Positions 24,413 to 33,206 of a stretch of 44,565 nt of DNA are shown one piece after another. A model generated the notes under the pieces. That model saw only the letters and a list, made by a program, of their open reading frames with translations. It was not told the DNA's origin and did no database searches. The DNA is from an uncultured Bacteroidales bacterium (lineage in GTDB: Bacteria > Bacteroidota > Bacteroidia > Bacteroidales > FEN-979): the NCBI GenBank assembly GCA_903877385.1, contig CAIRDP010000061.1:1-44565 (forward strand). The letters are read 5' to 3'. Every line of letters begins with the position of its first letter. The stretch's first letter is position 1. Made by a program: the position numbers and the translations under genes.

Positions 24413-25034
24413 ACATGAGGTATCCTGCGACGGCTTTTTTAAGAACCTTTTTAACTGCAGACCAGCTAAGCCTGGGTTCCAGGATCATTACAGGCCAGTC
24501 CGACAGATCAGCATCTTCAAACCAGATAAGACTTTTGAGTACTAAAGCATCATTGTTTTCGCTGTACTTTTGGCGGTAAAATGATAGCATTTCCCCTATG
24601 GTGTATTTCTGCAGAAGGAAATAAATATCAATAAAGTCTTTTATCCTCTGTCCGCTGCCCGAAATAGCATTCAGTTTCATGGCTGTGATATCCTGTTCCG
24701 ATTGCATGGTAATTCCATTCTCCCTGATTTGCCCGGCAACAATGGGATACCTGTGGGCGAGGCAATCAATCTGTATGCCCCTGATACTGCCTTTTAATGT
24801 GTTTGCCGACGAATACTGAAGAGAAAACGGAAAATCGTGATGTAATTTTTCCTGTAATGCAACAACATCAAAATCATGCACTGTAAACAAATCGATATCC
24901 ACTGAACGCCGGTGCCCAAGCCTGATGGCGAGGGCTGTGCCTCCGACCAGGTGAAAACCATCAAGATACTGCTTCGACTGAAGTTCGGCGATTAACTCCA
25001 GTGTTGAATTGTCGACTGCCGGCGTTGGTAGCAT
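24411..25034 (-). CDS. AbiEii/AbiGii-type nucleotidyltransferase toxin
   Basis: 207 residues, DUF1814-type. The nucleotidyltransferase core is HLVGGTALAIRLGHRRSVDI followed by DLF, with the acidic pair D46/D48 and the GG of the phosphate loop. The helix with DITAMKLNAISGSGQRIKDF and DIYFLL is the conserved second motif. In AbiE systems this protein is a type IV toxin that modifies tRNA or uses nucleotides to halt growth on phage infection. It overlaps the upstream partner by 43 nt, a tight coupling typical of toxin-antitoxin pairs. Both catalytic motifs are intact. The C-terminus (KKVLKKAVAGYLM) runs into the family B cluster. Confidence 0.88.
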   Translation of the reverse strand: MLPTPAVDNSTLELIAELQSKQYLDGFHLVGGTALAIRLGHRRSVDIDLFTVHDFDVVALQEKLHHDFPFSLQYSSANTLKGSIRGIQIDCLAHRYPIVAGQIRENGITMQSEQDITAMKLNAISGSGQRIKDFIDIYFLLQKYTIGEMLSFYRQKYSENNDALVLKSLIWFEDADLSDWPVMILEPRLSWSAVKKVLKKAVAGYLM

Positions 25035-25288
25035 TTAAAATCCTTTTTTGGAATTTTAAAGAGAAATGAAACGAAATTCAGGTTCTTGGGTTCAAGATAA
25101 TTAAGATTACGCAGGGTTTTGATGATTTCCTCTTTCCCGTAAAACCCTGTAATGATTTTTATTTCCTCAAGATTCCCAAGTGTAAAGACGCGTTCGATAA
25201 TAAGACGCTTTGACTTCAAGGGGTCAAGTGCTGAAGAATTGACATCCCAGAAATATACAGGATTAAGTCGGTGAATGAGGTCGTTCAT
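24992..25288 (-). CDS. Putative antitoxin-like partner of the AbiEii toxin (DUF6922-type)
   Basis: 98 residues from the ATG at 25288 (MNDLIHRLNPVYFWDVNSSA). The longer frame uses a TTG and is less likely. The sequence WDVNSSALDPLKSKRLIIER and GNLEEIKIITGFYGKEEII is typical of small proteins that precede AbiEii genes in Bacteroidota. It is much shorter than a classical AbiEi antitoxin. The family number is from memory of that pattern and should be confirmed. A promoter-like TACCTTTG lies 19 nt upstream. The gene overlaps the toxin start by 43 nt. Confidence 0.7.
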   Translation of the reverse strand: MNDLIHRLNPVYFWDVNSSALDPLKSKRLIIERVFTLGNLEEIKIITGFYGKEEIIKTLRNLNYLEPKNLNFVSFLFKIPKKDFKCYQRRQSTIQHWS

Positions 25289-25307
25289 AGGATCACTGCC
25301 CAATGAT

Positions 25308-25315
25308 CAAAGGTA
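25308..25315 (-). promoter_or_regulatory. Putative -7 box of the AbiEii-type operon
   Basis: TACCTTTG on the minus strand, about 19 nt upstream of the ATG at 25288. No good -33 TTG. Confidence 0.45.
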
Positions 25316-25430
25316 CGAAAATATTCTGTAAAAAGACCCTGTGTTTGCCTTTTAATCTCTCCCGGTAATTTCCCCTCTCAACGGGCGGAACCCGGGTCCG
25401 GGGCTCTGCCCTTGCTGTAATTCCGATTTA

Positions 25431-25463
25431 TTGCTGATATTATGGCCCGAATCCGTATATTTG
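25431..25463 (+). promoter_or_regulatory. Promoter of waaA
   Basis: TTG at 25431-25433, 22 nt spacer, TATATTTG at 25456-25463. The ATG is at 25494. Confidence 0.6.
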
Positions 25464-25493
25464 GATTGTAATATTTATGAGGATACCGCACAA

Positions 25494-26738
25494 ATGCATT
25501 CCCTTTATAATTTCTCGCTGAGGCTGTATTACCTGGCCGTGTGGATTGCCTCTGGCTTCAGTCAAAAGGCTAAATCCTGGATAGACGGCCGTAAGGGATG
25601 GAAGGAGGATCTTGCCGAAAAAGTGAAGGGATTCGGCGGGGCCCAGGTGGTTTGGTTCCATTGTGCTTCCCTGGGTGAATTTGAACAGGGGAGGCCGCTG
25701 ATCGAAGAACTCCTCGAACGCTATCCATCCTATAAGATCATCGTGAGTTTCTTCAGCCCTTCGGGCTATGCCATCCGCAGAAATTATAAGCATGCCGATG
25801 CCGTTGTTTACCTTCCCTTGGATACTCCCTCGAATGCGAAGTTCTGGCTTGATACGGTGAAACCGAAAGCGGCTTTTTTCATAAAATATGAGTACTGGTT
25901 TAACTACCTTATTGAACTCAGGGAGCATAAGGTACCGGTGGTGTTTGCCTCGGCTGTTTTCAGGCAGGAACAGCTGTTTTTCCAATGGTACGGCAGCTGG
26001 TTCAGATCCCAGCTCGAGAACATCAATTGGTTCTTCGTCCAGGATGAAGCTTCGGGAAAGCTCATAGTATCACTGGGTTTTGAGAATGTCACGATCACCG
26101 GCGACACCCGTTTCGACAGGGTTTCCGAAACTGCAAAGAATGCAGGGGAATTTCCCCTGGTTAAGAAATTCTGCGGCAATGCGAATATCATCATGGGCGG
26201 AAGCACCTGGCCCGGGGATGAGGCTATGCTGATCCCCCTCATCAGGGCTGGTTCTCCGAAGATTAAATTTATCCTTGCCACCCACGATGTAAGCCCTTCG
26301 AGGATACATTCGCTGGAACATTCGCTTCAGATGCCATCTGTACGTTATTCGGTTCTTAACGAAGAGAATGCAGTATCGGCCGGCGTCCTGATCATCGACA
26401 CCATTGGAGTGCTCTCCCAGCTGTACCAGTATGCTCATCTTGCTTTTATAGGCGGCGCATTTGGTTCCGGACTGCATAACATACTCGAAGCTGTGGTATT
26501 CGGGGTGCCTGTGTTTTTCGGCCCCAGGCATTCCAGGTTCTGGGAGGCTGATGCCCTGGTCAAAAAAGGCGGGGCCTTTGAGATTAGAAAAGCCGGGGAA
26601 TTCGCGCTTATTGCCCTCGCTTTGTTCTCAGACCTTGAAAAATACAAGAAAGCAGCGGATGCCTGTTTGGATTTTATAGGCGAAAACCGCGGGGCTACTT
26701 ACCTGATTATTGATGGGGCTGATGATCTTTTACGATGA
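25494..26738 (+). CDS. waaA: 3-deoxy-D-manno-octulosonic acid (Kdo) transferase
   Basis: 414 residues from the ATG at 25494 (MHSLYNFSLRLYYLAVWIAS). The frame is open further upstream, but that part overlaps the promoter. WaaA (KdtA) transfers Kdo from CMP-Kdo to lipid A precursor at the inner membrane. GT30 features: an N-terminal anchor helix, VWFHCASLGEFEQGRPLIEE (with the catalytic Glu region), KYEYWFNYLIEL, and the C-terminal Rossmann part with GGAFGSGLHNILEAVVFGVP and FFGPRHSRF. Length is normal. It is the only LPS core gene here, flanked by an AbiEii pair and a lipoprotein gene. Confidence 0.93.
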   Translation: MHSLYNFSLRLYYLAVWIASGFSQKAKSWIDGRKGWKEDLAEKVKGFGGAQVVWFHCASLGEFEQGRPLIEELLERYPSYKIIVSFFSPSGYAIRRNYKHADAVVYLPLDTPSNAKFWLDTVKPKAAFFIKYEYWFNYLIELREHKVPVVFASAVFRQEQLFFQWYGSWFRSQLENINWFFVQDEASGKLIVSLGFENVTITGDTRFDRVSETAKNAGEFPLVKKFCGNANIIMGGSTWPGDEAMLIPLIRAGSPKIKFILATHDVSPSRIHSLEHSLQMPSVRYSVLNEENAVSAGVLIIDTIGVLSQLYQYAHLAFIGGAFGSGLHNILEAVVFGVPVFFGPRHSRFWEADALVKKGGAFEIRKAGEFALIALALFSDLEKYKKAADACLDFIGENRGATYLIIDGADDLLR

Positions 26739-26742
26739 TAAT

Positions 26743-26773
26743 TTTGGTGATCCGATAGAACTTCCTATATTTG
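26743..26773 (+). promoter_or_regulatory. Promoter of the Tyr-rich lipoprotein gene
   Basis: TTTG at 26743-26746, 19 nt spacer, TATATTTG at 26766-26773. Close to the full Bacteroidota consensus. The ATG is at 26803. Confidence 0.75.
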
Positions 26774-26802
26774 GTTTAAAAAACTGAGAAAAATACAACC
26801 CT

Positions 26803-27456
26803 ATGAAAAGAAAATTACTGTTTTTTGCCGCCTCCGGTTTTGCGCTCATTCTTATTTTGGGCGGATGTGCGTCTCCCGTAAGCCTTACCAGCTGGGTGAA
26901 CCCGAAAGAACACCAGCAGGTCTCCAAGATCGCTGTATGGGGTATGTTCGACAGGCTGGAATTTCAGAAACCTTTTGAACAAACTGTTACGAATTATCTT
27001 AACAATAAAGGGCTGAAGGCCGTGGAAGCCCTTTCGTTCATCCCCCCCGGAACGAAACACCAGTTTGCCGAGCTTGAATCGAAGTTCGACAGTGCCGGGG
27101 CCGACGGTATCCTTATTGTGACTTACAAGGGCACCGACAAGGAACAGAGTTATGTTCCCCCAACGACCACGGTCTACCCCGATTTCTATTATAATTATTA
27201 CAATTATTATGCCTGGGGATATCCGTATTACGCACCCGGTGCTGCGGTGGTTACAAACGGCGGTTACTGGGTTACCACTTCGACGGTGAACCTCACTGCG
27301 AACCTGTATGCCAATTCCGATAATGCATTACTGTGGACAGGCGAGATTTCCGTTTCGGATCCTTCATACATCGATGAAGCTTCGTACGAGATCATCGGTT
27401 CAATGTATGCCGACTGGCTCAAGAACGGCCTTCTCAAATTCCCCGATAAAAAGTAA
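26803..27456 (+). CDS. DUF4136-like lipoprotein
   Basis: 217 residues. Lipoprotein signal ending in LILGGC (C22). The body resembles the DUF4136 fold: SKIAVWGMFDRLEFQKPFEQ, AGADGILIVTYKG, then TVNLTANLYANSDNALLWTG and a C-terminal helix. Between them is a low-complexity aromatic stretch (about 126-148, YPDFYYNYYNYYAWGYPYY) that probably forms a surface loop. It should be anchored in a periplasm-facing or surface membrane leaflet. Function is unknown. It has its own strong promoter and is convergent with mqnC across a family B repeat. Confidence 0.75.
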   Translation: MKRKLLFFAASGFALILILGGCASPVSLTSWVNPKEHQQVSKIAVWGMFDRLEFQKPFEQTVTNYLNNKGLKAVEALSFIPPGTKHQFAELESKFDSAGADGILIVTYKGTDKEQSYVPPTTTVYPDFYYNYYNYYAWGYPYYAPGAAVVTNGGYWVTTSTVNLTANLYANSDNALLWTGEISVSDPSYIDEASYEIIGSMYADWLKNGLLKFPDKK

Positions 27457-27467
27457 TTATCCGCGAA

Positions 27468-27532
27468 TCATCCCGCATCGGCGCGAAGCACCCATCGGCA
27501 CGAAGTGCCTAATCCGCGCGAAGCGCCTCATT
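27468..27532. repeat. Family B repeat with three hairpin cores
   Basis: Cores GGCGC-GAA-GCACC (one mismatch), GGCAC-GAA-GTGCC (perfect, a stem different from the others) and GCGC-GAA-GCGC, with ATCATCCCGCATC. It fills the gap between two convergent genes and overlaps the mqnC stop codon. Confidence 0.88.
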
Positions 27533-28628
27533 CCCAGCTGAAATCCTGGTTCCTCAGCTGTGGCACGAAGCCTGCTTCGCGAATCGCCTTCTGCATCCCT
27601 TCTGCATCCATGGAATTATGCGCACCTGCCGCCGAAACCACGTTTTCCTCTATCATGATACTGCCGAAATCATTGGCCCCGGCATGCAGGCACAACTGCC
27701 CCGTTTCCTTGCCCACCGTGAGCCACGATGCCTGTATGTTCGGGATGTTCGGAAGCATGATACGGCTGATGGCGATCATGCGGATATATTCTTCGGAAGT
27801 GACATGATTGCTGATCCCCGATTTCTTCAGCAGCACCGTTCCTTCATCCTGGAACGGCCAGGGGATAAATGAAAGGAAGCCCTTATGCCCGGTCGGTTTG
27901 CACGACTGCAGTTCCCGTATGCTCACCATATGTTCCAGCCTCTCTTCCAGGGTCTCGATATGCCCGAACATCATGGTTGCCGATGTGGTGAGATCCATGA
28001 TATGCGCTACCTTCATGACTTCCAGCCATTCAACGGCAGTGCATTTGACGGGTGAGATCTCATGCCTTACCCTGTCGACCAGGATCTCGGCCCCGGCTCC
28101 CGGCAGACTGTCCATCCCCGAGGCAACAAGCTGTTCAAGAACTTCACGGTACCCCAGCTTTTCCATATTTGCCAGGTGGACGACCTCCGGAGGACCCAGG
28201 GCATGCAGCCTGAGAGTGGGGTAGAGCTTTTTTAAACCCGAGAACAGATTGGTATAGAAATCAATCCCGAGATGGGGATGCATCCCGCCCTGCAGCAAAA
28301 GCTGGTTTCCTCCCAGTTTGTGCATTTCGTCTATCTTCTCAATATATTCCTCCAGGCTGGTGATGTAACAGGCTTCGTTGCTTACAGGTTTGTAAAAGTT
28401 GCAGAATTTGCATCCCGAAACGCAGGCGTTCGTGATGTTGACATTGCGGTCGATGATCCATGTTACCCTTCCGTGGGGATGATGTTTTTTCCTGAGTTCA
28501 TTTGCCGTAAACATGAGATCAGCCAGAGGAAGCTCCCTGAAAAGGGATCTTCCTTCGTCAATGCTGAGGAATCCGAGGGAAAGGGCTTTTTGGATTAATG
28601 ATGTCATCGGGGTTTTTATCACATTCAA
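27528..28628 (-). CDS. mqnC: Cyclic dehypoxanthinyl futalosine synthase (MqnC)
   Basis: 366 residues (359 if the second Met at 28607 is the start). Radical SAM enzyme of the futalosine route to menaquinone. It cyclises dehypoxanthinyl futalosine. The [4Fe-4S] motif is C69-x3-C73-x2-C76 (NACVSGCKFC). Family-specific segments are present: LLLQGGMHPHLGIDFYTNLF, SLPGAGAEILVDRVRHEISP, TSATMMFGHIET, FIPWPFQDEGT, NIPNIQASW and NDFGSIMIEENVVSAAG. No other menaquinone gene is adjacent, so the pathway is scattered in this genome. The stop lies at the edge of a family B repeat. Confidence 0.92.
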   Translation of the reverse strand: MNVIKTPMTSLIQKALSLGFLSIDEGRSLFRELPLADLMFTANELRKKHHPHGRVTWIIDRNVNITNACVSGCKFCNFYKPVSNEACYITSLEEYIEKIDEMHKLGGNQLLLQGGMHPHLGIDFYTNLFSGLKKLYPTLRLHALGPPEVVHLANMEKLGYREVLEQLVASGMDSLPGAGAEILVDRVRHEISPVKCTAVEWLEVMKVAHIMDLTTSATMMFGHIETLEERLEHMVSIRELQSCKPTGHKGFLSFIPWPFQDEGTVLLKKSGISNHVTSEEYIRMIAISRIMLPNIPNIQASWLTVGKETGQLCLHAGANDFGSIMIEENVVSAAGAHNSMDAEGMQKAIREAGFVPQLRNQDFSWE

Positions 28629-28692
28629 TCAATAGTATGTAAAGCGAAATCCGCCGTGCAAAGATGCAAGCAAAATCCCGGTTCCGCAAGAC

Positions 28693-31476
28693 CTAATAGT
28701 TCACAAGTATTTTAACGGCTTTGCTGCTTTCGTTACTTTGGAAAACGACAGTGTAGAACCCGGGGGGAATTGTCCCCAGGTCTATATCCTGGCTTAGGCT
28801 TTTATTCACACGTATCCCCGTTTTTTCGAAGATAACTTCTCCGAGCTGGTTATAAACCCTGATGCTGAAGTCCTCGGGGCCGGCGGATGTGAATGAAGCG
28901 GTAAATGCGCCATGGTTGGGAACGGGGTAAATGCTGAGGTTCCCCTCTTGCATGTCTTTTATACCTAAAATTATGATTACATTATTGGATGTATCTGAAG
29001 CGCAGCCGTTTAATGTTACTATATCCCAGTACCATCCGTTGAGGTTAACAGCATACGTTGGGGAAGTAGCTCCCGGGATAAGGGTCCCCTCGTAATACCA
29101 TTGATTGCCATAGGGGGTATTGCTGTACAGGGTACCTCCGCTGAAGGTGACCTGGGGTACAGGCGGAACGGTGTTCACTGTAACGTCCAGAACCGTGGGG
29201 CTTGCCGCCGTGCATGCGTTTGCATCGGTATAGGAAACACTTACTGTTTGTGCCCCGGCAGTGTTCCAAAGGACTGTGACCTGGCTGGTCCCGGTTCCTG
29301 ACAAGATTGTCCCTCCGCCGGAAACTGCCCATGTATAGTTAAGCATCCCCGTTTCGGTAGAATAAGTCTGTGCAAGCCCGTCGAGGCAAACCTGGTTCGG
29401 GCCGGTGATGAAGGGTACGGGAAGTGGCATAACGGAAATGGTCACTGTATTTGTGATTACGTTTCCGCAGCTGCCCGAAGAAGCCTGTACCAGCCTGTAA
29501 TATGTTGTATAGGCAAGGGCAGCGGGCTGGTAATTCAGGGCCGTGGCCCCTGGAATATTGAAAAATGTGATATTGTCAAGGCAGCTTTGCCATTGGTAGG
29601 TGTAAGGGCCCATTCCACCTACGGGCGGACTTCCGCTGATCTGCTGGGGAATGGTATTGGAGCAGATAGTCTGGTCGCTTCCGGCCGAACCCGGGCTGAA
29701 ATTGGAGTTCAGTCCGGTGACTATGAGTGAGAAAACCTGTAAGCCGTTGGTAAGGACGGCTTTATGGGTGATGCTGAGCACATGGTTCCCTGCCTGAGGG
29801 CTCTGAATGTAGATCTTCTCTACGTTGTCGCGGAAGTTATCCCCCGTGGTAGCGGCCGCCGTGATGTTCTGGGGATCCAGAACGTATGGTTTGTGGGCGT
29901 CCCCGTCTATCCTCATGTCAAGGTCATTGACCAGCATAAGGTTTGGCGGATTGAGGGACGGGGGAGGAGGCGTTCCCTGGGGATCAGTCCAGCAGAGGGT
30001 AGCGACCAGGGGTTCGCTGCCTTTGGCATTCAGGTTGATTGTAAAAGTACTTCCGCTGAGCAGGGTATCTTCGAGGATCAGGGTATTGCAAACCTGGGAT
30101 AAGGCGCTTGCTGCTTTGGCGATATCAAGCAATCCCCATCCGAACTGGTAGTCGGGGCCGGGGTAGCTTCCCGCCTCATCGGCGGTATGAATTGCAAGCC
30201 CCCTCAGGGTCGAAGAACGCATATAATTCCCGTGCAGGTTATGATAATGTTCCTGCAAAAGGCTCAGAGAGCCGGTTACATTGGGTGTGGCCATCGAAGT
30301 TCCGCTCATGGTTCCGTAAGCGGTATTGCTTCCGCTAAGGGTTGAATACAGCCCGATGCCGTCGGCGACAATATCGGGTTTGATACGGCCGTCATCGGTG
30401 GGGCCGGTGCCGCTGAACGAAGCAAACACCACATCGGAGGGGGATGAATAACCATTCGGGATAGGGTATACGGCACCCACCGACATGATATTCTTGCTGA
30501 CCCCGAAACCTGAGGATATGCAGTCCCATCCGTTGGGCCCCCCGTTGAGGTCTCTCACCGTATTGGAAAGCACCCAGGCATTTCCTATGTAAACATAATG
30601 CGTCACAGGTTGATTTGTTGGCCCGCCCAGGCGGTCGTTGCCCACTGCCTTGCAAACCAGGTAATAAGGGGCGTTATACGCGATCTCATCCACAGTCGCA
30701 GCATCATCCATATAGAAACCATAGAGGTAATCGGTGGTCTGGCTGATGGTCGGGTCGCCGTACCAGTACCATATGCTACCGTCGTAATACCAGCCGGTCT
30801 GATAAATATAGGAGTGGTTCGAAAGCAAAGCCCCGGCTGCAGCCTCGGTAGTCATCTCGGCATAATCGTTCCACCAGTCAAAATCCCTGAGGGTGGCGAG
30901 GTTCCCCATTCCGTGTGCATTGGCAACCACACCTGTAGCCAGCATTGTACCTGCCACATGCGTTGAATGGTCGACCAGGTTCGTGGCCCCGTCGCCAATG
31001 GTGATGCGGCCGTTAAGTTCCTGATGGGTGGGCCTCACTTCCCCTGCATCCCATTCCCTCAAAACAACCCCGTTGCCGCTGAGGTTGAGCCCAAGCGAAC
31101 CTCCCGGCCATACCTTGTCGGCCGAGACTGTTTTAGCGGCGTTGAGGTTGGCCGTGGAATAAAACACAGGTTTGCCCGAACGGTCGAGGCCTTTCAGTTC
31201 AATAATCCTTCCATCTTCAAAATCCTTACGGATCAGCCATCCTTTTTCCTTCGCAGTCTTCAGGGCCAGGGCCCTGGATGCAGCAGACTGTTGTGAAAGC
31301 CTTATGCCCATTGCCCTGAGCGCCTCCAGGTTTGTGGAGCCCCGGATTTTTTGAACATCCAGGCTGTTTTGGGCCTGCAAATTCAGGGCTAGGGCCAGAA
31401 TTAACATCAGAAGGAATGAGGAAAAAATCCGGCAGCGGGATATATCTAGGACCATTTTTAGCATGATTAATACCAT
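28693..31476 (-). CDS. Secreted subtilisin-family (S8) serine protease with T9SS sorting domain
   Basis: Up to 927 residues. Three in-frame ATGs lie at 31476, 31464 and 31455. A near-consensus TACCTTTA overlaps the first, so one of the later two is more likely. Signal peptide ends about LNLQAQ. The S8 domain has D143 (REWDAGEVR), H170 (VDHSTHVAGTM, with Ser in place of the usual Gly), N280 (KAVGND) and S394 (GTSMATPNVTG). A beta-sandwich domain, Ig/PKD-like modules (about 600-810) and a type A T9SS domain (LSIYPVPNHGAFTASF, then GFYTVVF) follow. It is predicted to be surface-bound or released. The region YYDGSIWYWYGDP is an aromatic loop near the active site. Confidence 0.88.
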   Translation of the reverse strand: MVLIMLKMVLDISRCRIFSSFLLMLILALALNLQAQNSLDVQKIRGSTNLEALRAMGIRLSQQSAASRALALKTAKEKGWLIRKDFEDGRIIELKGLDRSGKPVFYSTANLNAAKTVSADKVWPGGSLGLNLSGNGVVLREWDAGEVRPTHQELNGRITIGDGATNLVDHSTHVAGTMLATGVVANAHGMGNLATLRDFDWWNDYAEMTTEAAAGALLSNHSYIYQTGWYYDGSIWYWYGDPTISQTTDYLYGFYMDDAATVDEIAYNAPYYLVCKAVGNDRLGGPTNQPVTHYVYIGNAWVLSNTVRDLNGGPNGWDCISSGFGVSKNIMSVGAVYPIPNGYSSPSDVVFASFSGTGPTDDGRIKPDIVADGIGLYSTLSGSNTAYGTMSGTSMATPNVTGSLSLLQEHYHNLHGNYMRSSTLRGLAIHTADEAGSYPGPDYQFGWGLLDIAKAASALSQVCNTLILEDTLLSGSTFTINLNAKGSEPLVATLCWTDPQGTPPPPSLNPPNLMLVNDLDMRIDGDAHKPYVLDPQNITAAATTGDNFRDNVEKIYIQSPQAGNHVLSITHKAVLTNGLQVFSLIVTGLNSNFSPGSAGSDQTICSNTIPQQISGSPPVGGMGPYTYQWQSCLDNITFFNIPGATALNYQPAALAYTTYYRLVQASSGSCGNVITNTVTISVMPLPVPFITGPNQVCLDGLAQTYSTETGMLNYTWAVSGGGTILSGTGTSQVTVLWNTAGAQTVSVSYTDANACTAASPTVLDVTVNTVPPVPQVTFSGGTLYSNTPYGNQWYYEGTLIPGATSPTYAVNLNGWYWDIVTLNGCASDTSNNVIIILGIKDMQEGNLSIYPVPNHGAFTASFTSAGPEDFSIRVYNQLGEVIFEKTGIRVNKSLSQDIDLGTIPPGFYTVVFQSNESSKAVKILVNY

Positions 31477-31526
31477 AAAGGTACGATAAAAAAGAGATTT
31501 GTATCCTGCCCGGTTTTATGCGCTTT

Positions 31527-31580
31527 CATCGGCAACGCGCAGCGTTGCTTCATCCCGCATCGCAACGCGAAGCGTTGCAC
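31527..31580. repeat. Family B repeat with two hairpin cores
   Basis: GGCAACGC-GCA-GCGTTGC (31531-31548) and GCAACGC-GAA-GCGTTGC (31562-31578, perfect), joined by TTCATCCCGCATC. It lies between the divergent protease and pepA genes, just upstream of the pepA promoter box. Confidence 0.88.
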
Positions 31581-31601
31581 GCTTGTGATCGCGAATTTTC
31601 C

Positions 31602-31609
31602 TACCTTTG
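31602..31609 (+). promoter_or_regulatory. Putative -7 box of pepA
   Basis: TACCTTTG, 33 nt before the ATG at 31643. The -33 region would fall in the family B hairpin. TTG at 31575 or 31583 is poorly spaced. Confidence 0.5.
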
Positions 31610-31642
31610 CCTGTGAAACCACGCTTCAAACCCAATAACACC

Positions 31643-33124
31643 ATGCTTCCGAAAATTTCCCTTACCAGCCGTTCCCAGGAGCTCGAAAACCTCGTCCTTT
31701 TGGTGAGCTCCCTGAAAGCCTTGCCCGACGGGGTGTTTACGGCATCCGAACGCTCGTACATCAGCAAACAACATAAAGAACTTAAAAAAGACATCATTGC
31801 ATATAACCGGCTTGAACACTGGATCTATGTTTATGTGATCAGGGATGAGAAATCGGTTCACAAACGCCTTGAGGCATGCCGCAAGGCGGGTGACAAGGTA
31901 GGAGGGATGCTGAATTCGCAGAATGCCGAAAAAGTGGTGATCTTTGATAATGAAGATCTTCCGGCCGAAGTGCTCGCTTTTGCCGAAGGAATGGCCCTGG
32001 GAAACTACCAGTTCCTGAAATACAAATCGGATCAGGAGAAAAAAAATACGCTGAGAAAGATCGAGATCTATTCCGAGGGATTAAATAGTAGTGAACCTGG
32101 GGATGAGAAAAATATACCAGCAGTAGTTCCATCGCTCCATTACGATTTGATCAACATCGTTAACGATGCGGTGTTCAAATGCCGAGACCTGATCAACGAA
32201 CCTGCGTCTTACCTTACCGCCACTGTGTTTTCGAAAGAGATGGAGAAGCTCGGAAAGGATTGCGGTGCCAGGGTTGATGTGATGAACAAGAAGAAACTCG
32301 AGGCTTTGCGTATGGGTGGATTGCTGGGCGTGAACAAAGGCAGCCATGAACCTCCCACGTTTACGGTGATGGAATGGAAACCTGCGGATGCCGTGAATAA
32401 AAAACCCATCGTATTTGTGGGTAAGGGCATAGTGTTCGACAGCGGAGGGATGAACCTGAAGCCGGGTGAGTCGATGCAGAATATGAAGGACGATATGAGC
32501 GGGGCTGCAGCTGCGGCTTTGGCTGTGTATGCCATCGCCAGGGCAAAACTCCCGGTTTATGTGGTGGCCCTTATGCCTGCTACAGATAACCGTCCCGGGG
32601 CCAAAGCCATCGTTCCCGGGGATATCCTTACAATGCATAACGGCACAACGGTTGAAGTGCTCAATACGGATGCTGAAGGCAGATTAATACTGGCGGATGC
32701 GCTTTCGTATGCACGAAGGTACAAGCCTGAACTGGTGATTGACCTGGCTACCCTCACGGGTGCGGCTGTTCGTGCCATAGGGAAAATTGCCTGTGCAGGG
32801 ATGCAGGTTAAGGCATCGGAAGAGTTCCTGGAACTTACCGAAAGCGGCTTCACAACGAATGAACGAATCGTGGAACTTCCGATGTGGGATGAGTATGCCG
32901 ATCTGATCAAATCGGAACTGGCTGATCTTAAAAACATAGGCCCTGGAGATGCAGGTACCATCACTGCCGGAAAATTCCTCGAGAAATTTACCGATTATCC
33001 TTACATCCACCTTGATATCGCAGGCCCTGCTTTCATCGACAAAGCCGATTCATACCGGGGTACAGGCGGCACCGGCTTCGGAGTGAGGATGCTGTTTGAT
33101 TTTATAGTAAAAAGAATTAAGTAG
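31643..33124 (+). CDS. pepA: Leucyl aminopeptidase (M17 family)
   Basis: 493 residues from the ATG at 31643 (MLPKISLTSRSQELENLVLL). The longer frame starts with a TTG inside the promoter box. It is a two-zinc cytosolic exopeptidase. Seen: VGKGIVFDSGGMNLKP (Lys and Asp ligands), NMKDDMSGAAAAAL, the signature NTDAEGRLILADAL starting at N341, and VIDLATLTGA. The C-terminal end GTGGTGFGVRML is conserved. The N-terminal domain (about 1-165) is divergent, as expected in this family. A family B repeat follows, then pdxA in the same direction. Confidence 0.93.
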   Translation: MLPKISLTSRSQELENLVLLVSSLKALPDGVFTASERSYISKQHKELKKDIIAYNRLEHWIYVYVIRDEKSVHKRLEACRKAGDKVGGMLNSQNAEKVVIFDNEDLPAEVLAFAEGMALGNYQFLKYKSDQEKKNTLRKIEIYSEGLNSSEPGDEKNIPAVVPSLHYDLINIVNDAVFKCRDLINEPASYLTATVFSKEMEKLGKDCGARVDVMNKKKLEALRMGGLLGVNKGSHEPPTFTVMEWKPADAVNKKPIVFVGKGIVFDSGGMNLKPGESMQNMKDDMSGAAAAALAVYAIARAKLPVYVVALMPATDNRPGAKAIVPGDILTMHNGTTVEVLNTDAEGRLILADALSYARRYKPELVIDLATLTGAAVRAIGKIACAGMQVKASEEFLELTESGFTTNERIVELPMWDEYADLIKSELADLKNIGPGDAGTITAGKFLEKFTDYPYIHLDIAGPAFIDKADSYRGTGGTGFGVRMLFDFIVKRIK

Positions 33125-33125
33125 G

Positions 33126-33186
33126 ACGAAGGATGAAGGATGCAGGATCATCCCGCATCGGCGCGAAGCGCCATTATCCCGCATCT
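33126..33186. repeat. Family B repeat with one perfect core
   Basis: GGATGCAGGATCATCCCGC, then GGCGC-GAA-GCGCC (33160-33172), then TTATCCCGCATC. It lies between pepA and pdxA. Confidence 0.85.
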
Positions 33187-33206
33187 GATAAAGAAAAACA
33201 TTAAAC

